In this document: one piece after another, positions 9,606 to 18,273 of the stretch
Layout: every line of letters starts with the position of its first letter
Numbering within the stretch: the stretch's first letter is position 1
Origin: Marispirochaeta sp.
GTDB lineage: Bacteria > Spirochaetota > Spirochaetia > JC444 > Marispirochaetaceae
Reading direction: 5' to 3'
Assembly: GCF_963668165.1 (NCBI RefSeq)
Contig: NZ_OY764211.1
Coordinates: 186,001-250,000, forward strand
Length of the DNA stretch: 64,000 bases
Made by a program: the position numbers and the translations under genes
Notes under the pieces: generated by a model
Database searches by the model: none
Seen by the model: only the letters and a program-made list of their open reading frames with translations
What the model was told of the DNA's origin: nothing

Positions 9606-12600
9606 ACCGAAGCAGGAGCCTGTACATTCTGGTATCTTTACTGCTGGTCTTTTCTGCAGCGGGACTGCAGGGACAGTCGTTCCGTTTGTCGCATTTTCCC
9701 GGCGAGTACAGGCACTCCATACTGCTTGAAATAGAAAGCGAAGCCGATTCACGAATCTACTACCGTTTCGCCAACAGTAAAAGCTCTCATTTTATACCCT
9801 ACTGTTTTCCCCTGGAATTGAGCGCTTTTTCCGGGGAGGAAAGGACTTATCGGATTGAGGTATCCCGCAAGTCAATTCAGGATGCGAATGAAGATATTGA
9901 GGTATTTGAATATCTGATCGACAAGCGTGTTCCTCCATCTCCCCAGGCAAAGCCTGGACCAGGCGTCTATTCCGGGCAAACCAAGGTCTCTTTCGCGCCC
10001 CAGGACGATTCCCTGTACTATGTCGTGGACGAAAGTATAGCGGAAGATCCGCTGCTCTGGAGGGGAGACGCAATTATTTTAAACGAGCGGGAAACCCCAT
10101 ACAGAATCTCCGCCTATACCAGGGATTCCGCTGGAAACCTGAGCGAAGTAGCAGCCTGGGAGTATGTGGTCCGGCAGAAGAAATCTGAAAGACTGGAGTC
10201 GTTTCAGATTATAAGTCCCGTGGAGGGCGACTATCTTAATCCTCAGTTTCTTTACGTCAGGAGCGAGACCCTTTCCGACTTTGCCTATACCACCGATGGA
10301 ACAGATCCTCGTCGTTCCGGAAAAAGTTTTTCCGGGGGAAAAATGCTGGATCTCCGGGGAGATATTACTCTGTCCGTAGCCGGGAAACTTCCGGATGGCG
10401 GGTTCACAGAAGTAAAAACCCTGCGGTATTCGGTAGGAGGAGGCGATGATTTTCCAGGTATTCCGGTATCCGGTATATACAGGGACGAAAAAAACCTTGG
10501 TTTCAGGCAGAATCCGGTTCATTATACCTTTGAGGAGCGCATTCCCACAGATGACGATCCAGTGACCGAAGGGAATATTACCCTGTTCGCGTCTCCCCGG
10601 GGTGTGATTTCCTATTCCCTGCGTTTTATTTCCCCGGACAGCGCAGGAAAAGGGAACGGACATTACCGATATTTTTATCTTTTTGATACCCGTACACCCG
10701 AAGCTCCCCTGATCAGCATACCCGGGACAGCACCTTATGCCGAAGCTCCTGTAATCTCCCTGTCTGCACCTGAATACAGCAGGATCCATTACACCCTGAA
10801 CGGTTCCGATCCCGATGCCAACTCACAGCTGTATTCCGGTCCCTTTGTTCCTCCCCTGAAGAGCAGGGAAGGGAATCTGATGGTAAAAGCAGTTGCTGTT
10901 GCTCCCGGTGGCATAACCGGACCCGTCGCCGGACGGCTTGTGCCCTACGATCTGGTGCCGCCGGAGCCCCCGAATGTAACAGTTGGTAAACAGGGCCGGG
11001 ATGCTTCGTTAAGGATTGATGTGCAGCTCGATGGCGGATCACAAGCTGTGTTCGAAACTGGAGCAGATGAAGCCTCTACCCCGGCGATTTCGACAGACTC
11101 CCCCGTATGGCGCGGCGAGAACCTGCAGCTGCCCTGGGGAATGAGTTCCCGGCGATTCTTCCGCTTTGCTGCCCTGGATAAGGCCGGTAACCTCTCCTCT
11201 CCGGTTACAGTGGAAGCCGAGATTCATCGTATTCCGCCCGACATGCCCTCAATCTCTTTTGCAGACGGAGAGGTCCACATTTCCGGCAGCGGTGAACTCT
11301 ATTATGCTTTGGAGCGTTCCGGTTTCAGGGATGAGCCGGAAGACGTTTTTCTCCCTTTTCAGGATCCGTTGCCGTTGAAGGGAGAGGCGGAGAAACTGAT
11401 AGAGTACCAGGTAAAGGCCTACGCTGAAGACGAGCAGGGTGCTCGCAGTGACATTGCCTGTGCGTCGTACGAGATAGACAGGCGCCTTCCCGAATTGCCT
11501 CGTATTATCGGACTGGAAGACCGCCGGGTATACAACAGCCATGTTCTCAAGCCGGGATTCAGCAGTCTGGAGGAGGACCTGGATGTTCTCTATTCCCTGG
11601 GAACAGACGCGCAGGAACCGGATGATCCGGACTCCGATTCTCCCAGTCTCCGGGACTTGAGTATTGAAACGGAGAAGGGCAGGGAAGTCTATTATCACCT
11701 CAAGCTGCGTCCGGTGTTTCCCCGCCGAGGCCGCCTTGGACGGGTCAGCTCCTTCAGATTCGTGGTGGACAGGAATCCTCCTGAAATTCCGGAAATTTAC
11801 GGCCTCCCGGAGGGGGGTATCACTGACGATGAAGTTGTACTTCGGCTTGCTGAAATGCCCGAGGATGTGTCTGCATTTCTTCTTATTACTGATATCAGCG
11901 ACGGTCATGCTGCACCGGAAGAATCCGATTCCCCTGAGACGGATTCCCCGAATAACGCGGAAGCTTATACAACACCCAGGCTGATTGAGGTTCAAGAGGG
12001 GAAAGACCGGACTTTCTCCATAAACATAAGCGTTGTCGACGCAGCAGGCAACCAAAGCACCTTGAACACTCCCCTGCAGCTGCGGATCGATCGACGCCTT
12101 CCCGCAGAACCAAAAATTACCGGTATTCCTGAAGCGGGGAAATCAAGTTCTCCCTTACGCATAGAGCTCATTCCTCCCGAAGACGCCCGGGCCGAGTACC
12201 GAATCCTGAACCAGGAGGATATTCCCCGGGCAGCAACGCTGCCGTTTCAAATCTACGAGGGGCCCCTGGAGCTCAGCGGTGCGGAGGGTGAGTGCCATAT
12301 TATGCAGCTTGAGTACCGCAGCTTTGATGCAGCCGGTAACCGTTCCATAAAGACCCTGCGGAAGGTCATCACACTCGACCGACGCAAAACAGCTGCTCCT
12401 GCGGATCCTGCAGTACAGTACCTCGATTCAGGCCGCGCGGCGGAACTCAGCTGGAACGTCCCTCCTGGAAACACCCTCTTCTATTGTATTGGAGAGCAGA
12501 GTGACTGGTTGATATACAGATCCCCTGTGGCCCTGTATGTGTCTCCCGGAGAGCGCGCTGTACAGGTTCAGTCTTATCTGCAAAGCGACTCCGGTGTGAC

Positions 12601-14704
12601 CTCTGCCGTTCGGACTATCAATATTGAGCCACCGGTACAGGAAGGTGAATCTGTTTTTGTCCGGGGGGCAAAGAATGGAGGCATATACGGCAACCAGGTG
12701 CTCCTTGAGCCCGCAGTAAACCTGTCCGGGGCGTATATACGCTATGAACTCGGGCTTAATTCTGAACCTGCTCAGGTAAATTCATTTTCTCCCCTTTTGG
12801 ACAAGACAGTTGCCCTGAATGTTCCATCCGGAATGGAGGGCAGGTTCTCCATCCGTATGGGGCTTTATACATCTCTGGAATCAAGAGTGCCTGTGTCCGG
12901 GGAGCATCTGCAGTTCACCATAGACCGTCTTCCTCCCCGTCCGCCCCTTTTAACAGAAATAGGCGGACGGGTTGATGATTCCACTTTCAAACAGATCGAA
13001 CTGGAAGGAGAAGGCGACCGGATTCTTTATAGTCTTGACGGCGGGGAACCCCGTACAGAATACGAGGATGCGATACGCCTTGATACCCGGGGTAAATCAG
13101 GTGAATCTGTTGTTATTCGCGCCACGGCTCTGGACCGGACGGGTAACCGGAGCAGCGTACGGGAATGGAAGGTCCTTCTTGATCAGGATATCATATATGT
13201 TTCGGAAAGCGGAAACGACCTGTATGAGGGGACACGGCTTAAGCCCTACAGGTCCCTGGAGAAGGCCCTGGAACAGGCGCAGTCTCTCAATCTCAGTACT
13301 CTGTACATCGCTTCAGGATCGTACACCGTACAGCGCCCCCTGGTAATCAGCCGGGAGATTAAAATTGTCGGCGGACTCAAACCGGAAACCTGGACAGCAG
13401 AAGGGACCTCCCTGATCCGGACCGGGGAGTATTTCCCTGACGGCAGCGAAATCCTGTCTGTCAGAAAAGACTGCAGCATTGAGGCTCTGCGTTTCAGTGA
13501 TCCGGATGGAAAAGTTAAGGTCCCTGTGGCTGTTCAGAACGCGAATGTGTTCATACAGAATATTGATGCGGATGAGGACAGTGCTTTTGATTATCTGCTG
13601 CGCCAGGATGACGGGGTTGTTACAGCAGCTGATACCAGCATATCCCGCGGAGGGCGTCGCGGTATCTTTCTGAACCAGGGGGGCAGCCTGAACATCTCAG
13701 GTACCAACCTCACTGCTCCGGCGAACCTTTCCGGGGACTGGACTGCCGTAACAGTTCAGGACGGCAGCCTTGAAGCGGCGGATACGGAAATACGGCCCGG
13801 AGGAGGCTCCCGCAGCGTCGCAATCCATGGAGAAGGCGCCTACCTGAACCTGAAAAGAACAGAGCTCTTCTCCGGCTCCGGAAGCAGATCAGCCATAGCT
13901 CTGCGCCTGGTCCGCGGACAGGCGACCATAATCGGGGGCAGGATCACTGCTTTGGAGGCTCAGACCCCGACAGCGGTATCCGCTGAAGCTTCGCGGCTGG
14001 ACATCAAGGATGCCGAGATTGCCCTTGGAGGGCAGAACGGGAACACCGGTCTGCTGCTGAGAGACTGTGAACTAAGAATGAGTAACTCCAGTCTTACTAC
14101 CCTGACCGAAGCAGGTTTCAGCTTTATGCTGCGGCAGCGGGGGGGGCGTACGGAAATTCTGAACTGTACCGCGTCGCTGGCCGCCCGGGGTGAACCGGTG
14201 CTGCTTGACCTTGAGGGCGGAAGGCTCAGTATGCTCCATTCCACCCTGCTGGTTTCCTCATCAAGAGAGAGACCGACCGGTGTCATAACCCGCGGGGGCA
14301 CCCAGCTTTTTATGACCAACAGCATCGTCTCCAATACCGCGGGTCCTTCCGGTACAGCCCTGATCGGAGAAAAGGGTGACCCCTGGAGCATTCGTAACTG
14401 TAATTTTGGAGACTGGTCAAGTACCGCGGAATACGGCGGAACGGGGATACCGGACCCGGCGGCCCTGAACAGACTGGACGGTGAACCTCTGGCCGGCTGG
14501 ATCGATGGCAATATAGCCGAATCGCCCCGGCAGAGTTTTTCCGGCGGAACCTACCGTTTGCGGGAGGACTCCGCCTGTGTCAACGCCGGAATTGAGTCTG
14601 GAAAGGAACTGCCTGACATTGACGGACAAAAAAGGCCCAATCCCCGGCATGGGATCAGGCCGTTTCCGGATATCGGGGCCGACGAGTTTTATCCGGCCCG
14701 CTGA
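9602..14704 (+). CDS. Giant secreted protein with chitobiase-C-like repeats and a C-terminal beta-helix
   Basis: A 1700-residue exported protein with a signal peptide (LYILVSLLLVFSAAGLQG, to about residue 24). The first two thirds are tandem beta-sandwich modules resembling the chitobiase C-terminal/FN3-like fold: FAYTTDGTDPRRSGK near 230 and IHYTLNGSDPDANSQLYSGPF-type repeats, alternating with Ig-like units that end in DKAGNLSSPV or DAAGNRSIK. From about residue 1195 (YVSESGNDLYEGTRLKPYRSL) a DUF1565/pectin-lyase-like parallel beta-helix begins, ending with the PDIGADEF motif typical of such proteins. No catalytic residues were identified, so an adhesive, structural or surface role is likelier than lyase activity. 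It is translationally coupled to the PRTase by ATGA. Confidence 0.85.
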   Translation: MNRSRSLYILVSLLLVFSAAGLQGQSFRLSHFPGEYRHSILLEIESEADSRIYYRFANSKSSHFIPYCFPLELSAFSGEERTYRIEVSRKSIQDANEDIEVFEYLIDKRVPPSPQAKPGPGVYSGQTKVSFAPQDDSLYYVVDESIAEDPLLWRGDAIILNERETPYRISAYTRDSAGNLSEVAAWEYVVRQKKSERLESFQIISPVEGDYLNPQFLYVRSETLSDFAYTTDGTDPRRSGKSFSGGKMLDLRGDITLSVAGKLPDGGFTEVKTLRYSVGGGDDFPGIPVSGIYRDEKNLGFRQNPVHYTFEERIPTDDDPVTEGNITLFASPRGVISYSLRFISPDSAGKGNGHYRYFYLFDTRTPEAPLISIPGTAPYAEAPVISLSAPEYSRIHYTLNGSDPDANSQLYSGPFVPPLKSREGNLMVKAVAVAPGGITGPVAGRLVPYDLVPPEPPNVTVGKQGRDASLRIDVQLDGGSQAVFETGADEASTPAISTDSPVWRGENLQLPWGMSSRRFFRFAALDKAGNLSSPVTVEAEIHRIPPDMPSISFADGEVHISGSGELYYALERSGFRDEPEDVFLPFQDPLPLKGEAEKLIEYQVKAYAEDEQGARSDIACASYEIDRRLPELPRIIGLEDRRVYNSHVLKPGFSSLEEDLDVLYSLGTDAQEPDDPDSDSPSLRDLSIETEKGREVYYHLKLRPVFPRRGRLGRVSSFRFVVDRNPPEIPEIYGLPEGGITDDEVVLRLAEMPEDVSAFLLITDISDGHAAPEESDSPETDSPNNAEAYTTPRLIEVQEGKDRTFSINISVVDAAGNQSTLNTPLQLRIDRRLPAEPKITGIPEAGKSSSPLRIELIPPEDARAEYRILNQEDIPRAATLPFQIYEGPLELSGAEGECHIMQLEYRSFDAAGNRSIKTLRKVITLDRRKTAAPADPAVQYLDSGRAAELSWNVPPGNTLFYCIGEQSDWLIYRSPVALYVSPGERAVQVQSYLQSDSGVTSAVRTINIEPPVQEGESVFVRGAKNGGIYGNQVLLEPAVNLSGAYIRYELGLNSEPAQVNSFSPLLDKTVALNVPSGMEGRFSIRMGLYTSLESRVPVSGEHLQFTIDRLPPRPPLLTEIGGRVDDSTFKQIELEGEGDRILYSLDGGEPRTEYEDAIRLDTRGKSGESVVIRATALDRTGNRSSVREWKVLLDQDIIYVSESGNDLYEGTRLKPYRSLEKALEQAQSLNLSTLYIASGSYTVQRPLVISREIKIVGGLKPETWTAEGTSLIRTGEYFPDGSEILSVRKDCSIEALRFSDPDGKVKVPVAVQNANVFIQNIDADEDSAFDYLLRQDDGVVTAADTSISRGGRRGIFLNQGGSLNISGTNLTAPANLSGDWTAVTVQDGSLEAADTEIRPGGGSRSVAIHGEGAYLNLKRTELFSGSGSRSAIALRLVRGQATIIGGRITALEAQTPTAVSAEASRLDIKDAEIALGGQNGNTGLLLRDCELRMSNSSLTTLTEAGFSFMLRQRGGRTEILNCTASLAARGEPVLLDLEGGRLSMLHSTLLVSSSRERPTGVITRGGTQLFMTNSIVSNTAGPSGTALIGEKGDPWSIRNCNFGDWSSTAEYGGTGIPDPAALNRLDGEPLAGWIDGNIAESPRQSFSGGTYRLREDSACVNAGIESGKELPDIDGQKRPNPRHGIRPFPDIGADEFYPAR

Positions 14705-14708
14705 TCGA

Positions 14709-15821
14709 TTATTCTCTGGACCAGGTGCCGTTTGTGTTTCGCCAGAGTCCGTTGCCGGAAGTCATGGCGAAAAAGCTGTCTCCCGGTCCGTCAAAAATGC
14801 CCTGTACCACCGCCGAGGAGAGGTCGGTAATATCGTAATTGGCGGAGGATTCGATGGTATTGGATTCTCCGGAAAAACTGGAGCTGCCGGCCACACTTTC
14901 GTAATAACCGTTTTCTGCTCCCAGTAGAAGGTAATAGTCTCCTCCGAAAAAAATATCCCCAAAGTCATTGGGATCGTCCCCTACGGAGCTGAAACCGGTT
15001 AAACTGGTACCGTCCCATCTGTATACGTATCCATCGCCGTTGATGATTTCATCTGCTGTGGAAATAAATATATCGGAGTGAGTCGTGGAATAATGTATAT
15101 TCCGCAGGTAGTCGTAGCTGCCGGATGGGGTAGCTGCAGTATCTGTATTAAATGTATTGCCGGTACCGGAATAGACACTTTCAGAGGTTATAAAGAGGAC
15201 TTCTGCATTGTCAGTGTCAAAAGCAAGGTCACGGATGGGCTTGTTGGACGAGACAAAGGGCGAACCACCGACAGTTACCTGGGCAAAACCTGCAGAGAGG
15301 TCAGTTGCATCGTTTGCCTGATACAGCCTGTAATCATAATCCTTGTCGGTCTCATTTACCGTCTGCTGGGTTGCAACGTAGAGTCGGCTGTCGGCATACC
15401 AGAGACGGTAGGGCCTTCCGACGGGCAGCGAATAAGCGGAGCCCCACCCTCCGTTCCAGGTATAGAGGGCAGTCATATCGCCGTCGCTGTTCTCCAGAAT
15501 CGTGTACAGGGTATCCGAATCGTTACTGGCAACCTGCCAGGTGTATTTCCAGCCTGAGGGCAGGGACATATCTGACCATTCCTGGCTGGGAGTTAAAGAA
15601 TTCCAGCGGTAGAGCCCGCCGCCTGCCAGATAATACATATCGTTTATCGTGGCATAGCTGAAGGCTGTCAGGTAGTCCGGCAGGGAGCGGTTTTTAATCT
15701 CTTCTTCTATTTCTATTGAATAGAAAATTCCGGCTCCCCCGTCGGTGCAGGAGGTAAAAATCAGCAGGAGAAAAAGGAGAAGAGGCAAAAGCATTCTGTA
15801 TGGTTTACGGTCTCGTATCAT
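14709..15821 (-). CDS. Secreted lipoprotein, propeller-like, unknown function
   Basis: A 370-residue protein with a strongly hydrophobic leader and lipobox (LLLIFTSC, Cys at about residue 25). The mature part repeats short Trp/Tyr-rich strands followed by turns (YYLAGGGLYRWNSL, LYTWNGGWGSAY, YVYRWDGTSL, LLLGAENGYYES), suggesting a beta-propeller-like fold. No enzyme motif was found. SD-like TAAGGA lies 12 nt before the ATG; the in-frame Met at residue 10 is an alternative start. It converges with the giant gene (stop codons 4 nt apart) and follows the beta-barrel gene by 21 nt, so these two minus-strand envelope genes form one unit. Confidence 0.75.
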   Translation of the reverse strand: MIRDRKPYRMLLPLLLFLLLIFTSCTDGGAGIFYSIEIEEEIKNRSLPDYLTAFSYATINDMYYLAGGGLYRWNSLTPSQEWSDMSLPSGWKYTWQVASNDSDTLYTILENSDGDMTALYTWNGGWGSAYSLPVGRPYRLWYADSRLYVATQQTVNETDKDYDYRLYQANDATDLSAGFAQVTVGGSPFVSSNKPIRDLAFDTDNAEVLFITSESVYSGTGNTFNTDTAATPSGSYDYLRNIHYSTTHSDIFISTADEIINGDGYVYRWDGTSLTGFSSVGDDPNDFGDIFFGGDYYLLLGAENGYYESVAGSSSFSGESNTIESSANYDITDLSSAVVQGIFDGPGDSFFAMTSGNGLWRNTNGTWSRE

Positions 15822-15842
15822 ATTTATCAGCGTCCTTACAAA

Positions 15843-16490
15843 TCAGAAGTGATAGGTTGCCGAGAGGGATATGTCAAGAAAGTTTCCGAATCGGCTTTTT
15901 TCGGTATCTTCGTGGCTCGGTCCGTACCACATGGGTACCCACCACCAGGTGGCGTTGATCCCGAAACCCCAGGAAGAGTTCATGTTCCAGGTCGCGCCGG
16001 CCCCGGGCATAATCGTAGGACCGTAGAAGGTCTCCGATTCAAGCCGGCTTATGCAAAGTCCGGCGTGAACATAGAGTGGGAACTCAAAGGGATAGGAATC
16101 TGTAATGTAATAGGTGAATTTCCCGGTAATGGGAAACATGGACAGCAAGCGTTCATTGGGGGTGTAGGCAAACATTCCCTTGAGGCTCAGGCCCAGGGTC
16201 ATGCTGGAGTTTATAAAGGTGGAGTATTCAATACTCCCGGTCCCGCCGAGACTCAGGTTCGCCGGGGCGGTGGAAAAGTCTCCGGGTCTCCGGTAATAGA
16301 GGGGAATAAACAGACCGGCGGTTATATTGAATACCTGGTCTCCCAACTGGTACAGACTGCGGTAGTATTCATCGTCTGTGTTTCCCCCGCCCTCTCCGGC
16401 GCCACCTCCCGGCATTTCTGCGTCCTGGGAGTATATGGGTACGAGCATAAGCAGAATAAGCAGCAATAAAAAAAGTCGACGACGGTTCAA
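15843..16490 (-). CDS. Small outer-membrane beta-barrel protein
   Basis: A 215-residue protein with a signal peptide (LFLLLLILLMLVPIYSQ) and a short Gly-rich linker. Alternating amphipathic strands follow (GLFIPLYYRRP, TLGLSLKGMFAYTP, FPLYVHAGLCIS, WGFGINATWWWVPMW), ending in ATYHF with a terminal Phe, the usual outer-membrane barrel signature. Eight strands are plausible (OmpW- or TP0733-like). Translation starts at TTG 16490, preceded by GAGGTGA, which matches the 16S tail very well. It has its own promoter (16541-16569). Porin or lipid functions are not demonstrable here. Confidence 0.78.
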   Translation of the reverse strand: MNRRRLFLLLLILLMLVPIYSQDAEMPGGGAGEGGGNTDDEYYRSLYQLGDQVFNITAGLFIPLYYRRPGDFSTAPANLSLGGTGSIEYSTFINSSMTLGLSLKGMFAYTPNERLLSMFPITGKFTYYITDSYPFEFPLYVHAGLCISRLESETFYGPTIMPGAGATWNMNSSWGFGINATWWWVPMWYGPSHEDTEKSRFGNFLDISLSATYHF

Positions 16491-16540
16491 AGGTCACCTC
16501 GCTGAATAATAGACTTGAGAGATACTATCAAAGTCCACAA

Positions 16541-16569
16541 ATAGTATCACCCATATAGGCTTTTATCAA
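16541..16569 (-). promoter_or_regulatory. Promoter of the beta-barrel/lipoprotein unit
   Basis: On the minus strand a -35 TTGATA (16564-16569) and -10 TACTAT (16541-16546) are separated by 17 bp and lead into the TTG-started barrel gene about 50 nt downstream. Confidence 0.6.
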
Positions 16570-16632
16570 CTGATCAGGGCAAAGCAGGGGATAAACGAAT
16601 GTATATTTCTCACTCGCCTGGATTGGGGTCAT

Positions 16633-16660
16633 TTGATTGATTATATGCGTTTTTTATGCT
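16633..16660 (+). promoter_or_regulatory. Probable promoter of the folD-purH-miaB operon
   Basis: TTGATT (16633-16638) and TATGCT (16655-16660) with a 16-bp spacer, 30 nt before the folD ATG. It is divergent from the beta-barrel promoter. Confidence 0.45.
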
Positions 16661-16690
16661 ACACAAGGTATCTGTCTAAGGAGTCCTGTC

Positions 16691-17566
16691 ATGGCTAAAT
16701 TGATCGACGGTAAACAGATAGCAGTAAAAATCCGGGAAGAGCTGAAATCCCGTATCGATAAGCTTAAAGCACAGGGGGTGACTCCGGGGCTGGGGGTCGT
16801 GCTTGTGGGGGAGGACCCCGCCAGTGTCTCCTACGTAACCGCCAAGGAGCGGGCCTGCGCAGAACTTGGAATGTTTTCATCGGAAACCCGCCTGCCTGCG
16901 GATACCGGCGAGGCTGAACTTCTTTCCCGTATCAATTCCATGAATCAGGACCCCAAACTCCACGGGATTCTGGTGCAGCTTCCACTTCCCCGGCACATGG
17001 ATGAGCAGAAGATCATCATGGCCATTGATCCTGAAAAGGATGTGGACGGATTCCACCCCGTAAACGCCGGCAAAATGCTGCTTGGTCAGGACTGTTATCT
17101 GCCCTGTACTCCCAACGGCATTCTCAAGCTGCTGGAAGAGTCGGATGTAGAGACCTCCGGTGCCGAGGTCGTTGTTCTCGGGCGCAGCAACATTGTGGGT
17201 AAACCGGTTGCCAATCTGCTCTTCCGCAAAGCCAACCCCGGCAACGCCACGGTTACCGTCTGTCATACTGCCACACGAAACCTCAAGGAACATACCCTGC
17301 AGGCGGACATCCTTATTGTTGCCGCCGGCCGGCCGGGCACCGTTACCGGTGATATGGTCAAAGAAGGGGCTGTGGTAATTGATGTGGGGGTAAACCGTAT
17401 CCCCGACGAGAGTAAAAAACGGGGCTACCGCCTGGAAGGCGATGTTGATTTTGCCTCGGTCTCGCAAAAGGCCGCTCTTATTACCCCTGTTCCCGGGGGG
17501 GTCGGGCCCATGACCATTACCATGCTGCTGTTGAATACTGTTGCAGCTGCGGAGAAAAGACTGTGA
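16691..17566 (+). CDS. folD: Bifunctional methylenetetrahydrofolate dehydrogenase/methenyl-THF cyclohydrolase
   Basis: Makes 10-formyl-THF, the one-carbon donor used by the AICAR transformylase two genes downstream. The 291-residue reading from ATG 16691 has the SD AAGGAGTCCTGTC; the longer upstream reading would start inside the promoter. Motifs are YVTAKERACAELGM (catalytic Lys near residue 55), HGILVQLPLP, DVDGFHP, CTPNGILKLLEE, the nucleotide motif VVLGRSNIVGKPVA and PVPGGVGPMTITMLL. Its stop overlaps the GTG start of the next gene (GTGA), so translation is probably coupled. The pathway link with purH is direct. Confidence 0.97.
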   Translation: MAKLIDGKQIAVKIREELKSRIDKLKAQGVTPGLGVVLVGEDPASVSYVTAKERACAELGMFSSETRLPADTGEAELLSRINSMNQDPKLHGILVQLPLPRHMDEQKIIMAIDPEKDVDGFHPVNAGKMLLGQDCYLPCTPNGILKLLEESDVETSGAEVVVLGRSNIVGKPVANLLFRKANPGNATVTVCHTATRNLKEHTLQADILIVAAGRPGTVTGDMVKEGAVVIDVGVNRIPDESKKRGYRLEGDVDFASVSQKAALITPVPGGVGPMTITMLLLNTVAAAEKRL

Positions 17567-18255
17567 ATCTGAATTACGTAACAAAAACCGAAGATCTGGT
17601 ACCAGTCAGGAATGTGCTCATCAGTGTCGCCGATAAGACAAATCTGGAAGAGTTTATTCCCGGACTGCTGACGCTTTTACCGAAGATTAACTTTTACAGT
17701 ACCGGCGGCACCTATACCCGCCTGAAAACAATCCTGGGTAGAAATGCTGCAACCGTGCTGCACCGGGTTTCTGCCTATACCGGACAGCCGGAGATGCAGG
17801 GCGGGCTGGTAAAGACCCTGGATTTCAAGATCTATCTTGGACTGTTAAGTGAATCCTTCAACAACGAGCATCGCAACGATCTGGAACGCACCGGTGGAAT
17901 CACCTTCGATATGACGGTGGTTAATCTCTATCCTTTTGCCGAGACAATTGCCAAAGCCGATGCAAGTCTTGAGAATGCCAGGGCAAATATCGACATCGGC
18001 GGCCCCTGTATGCTCCGGGCGTCTGCCAAGAACTTTCTGCGGGTGGCACCGATCTGCGATCCCCGGGACTACAGTGCTGTTCTCGCTGAACTGAGGGCGA
18101 CCAGGGGCTGTACCGGCCTGAAGCAGCGTTTCCGTCTGGCACGCAAGGCAATTAAGCATACAGCTCTCTACGATACAGCGATTGCCTCATATCTGGAAGA
18201 GATCGATCCGGAGAAGGATCTGGACCTCTATTCACTCAGTGAGAACATGGAATAA
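17563..18255 (+). CDS. IMP cyclohydrolase, separate N-terminal half of PurH
   Basis: Closes the ring of FAICAR to give IMP, the last step of de novo purine synthesis. The 230-residue protein is only the MGS-fold half of the normally bifunctional PurH (about 510-530 residues). Motifs are VRNVLISVADK, FYSTGGTYTRL, GGLVKTLDFKI (family VKTLHPKI), MTVVNLYPF and NIDIGGPCMLRASAKN. It starts at GTG 17563 overlapping the folD stop and ends 18 nt before the transformylase gene. The stop is clean and the next gene has its own SD, so this looks like a true gene split rather than a frameshift. Confidence 0.93.
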   Translation: MNLNYVTKTEDLVPVRNVLISVADKTNLEEFIPGLLTLLPKINFYSTGGTYTRLKTILGRNAATVLHRVSAYTGQPEMQGGLVKTLDFKIYLGLLSESFNNEHRNDLERTGGITFDMTVVNLYPFAETIAKADASLENARANIDIGGPCMLRASAKNFLRVAPICDPRDYSAVLAELRATRGCTGLKQRFRLARKAIKHTALYDTAIASYLEEIDPEKDLDLYSLSENME

Positions 18256-18273
18256 GCAACAAGGAATACGTAC

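Noticed and set aside
18256..18273. Frameshift as the cause of the two-gene PurH
   Set aside because: Both halves have clean ends and the second has its own SD; no overlap of coding signal in alternate frames was seen.
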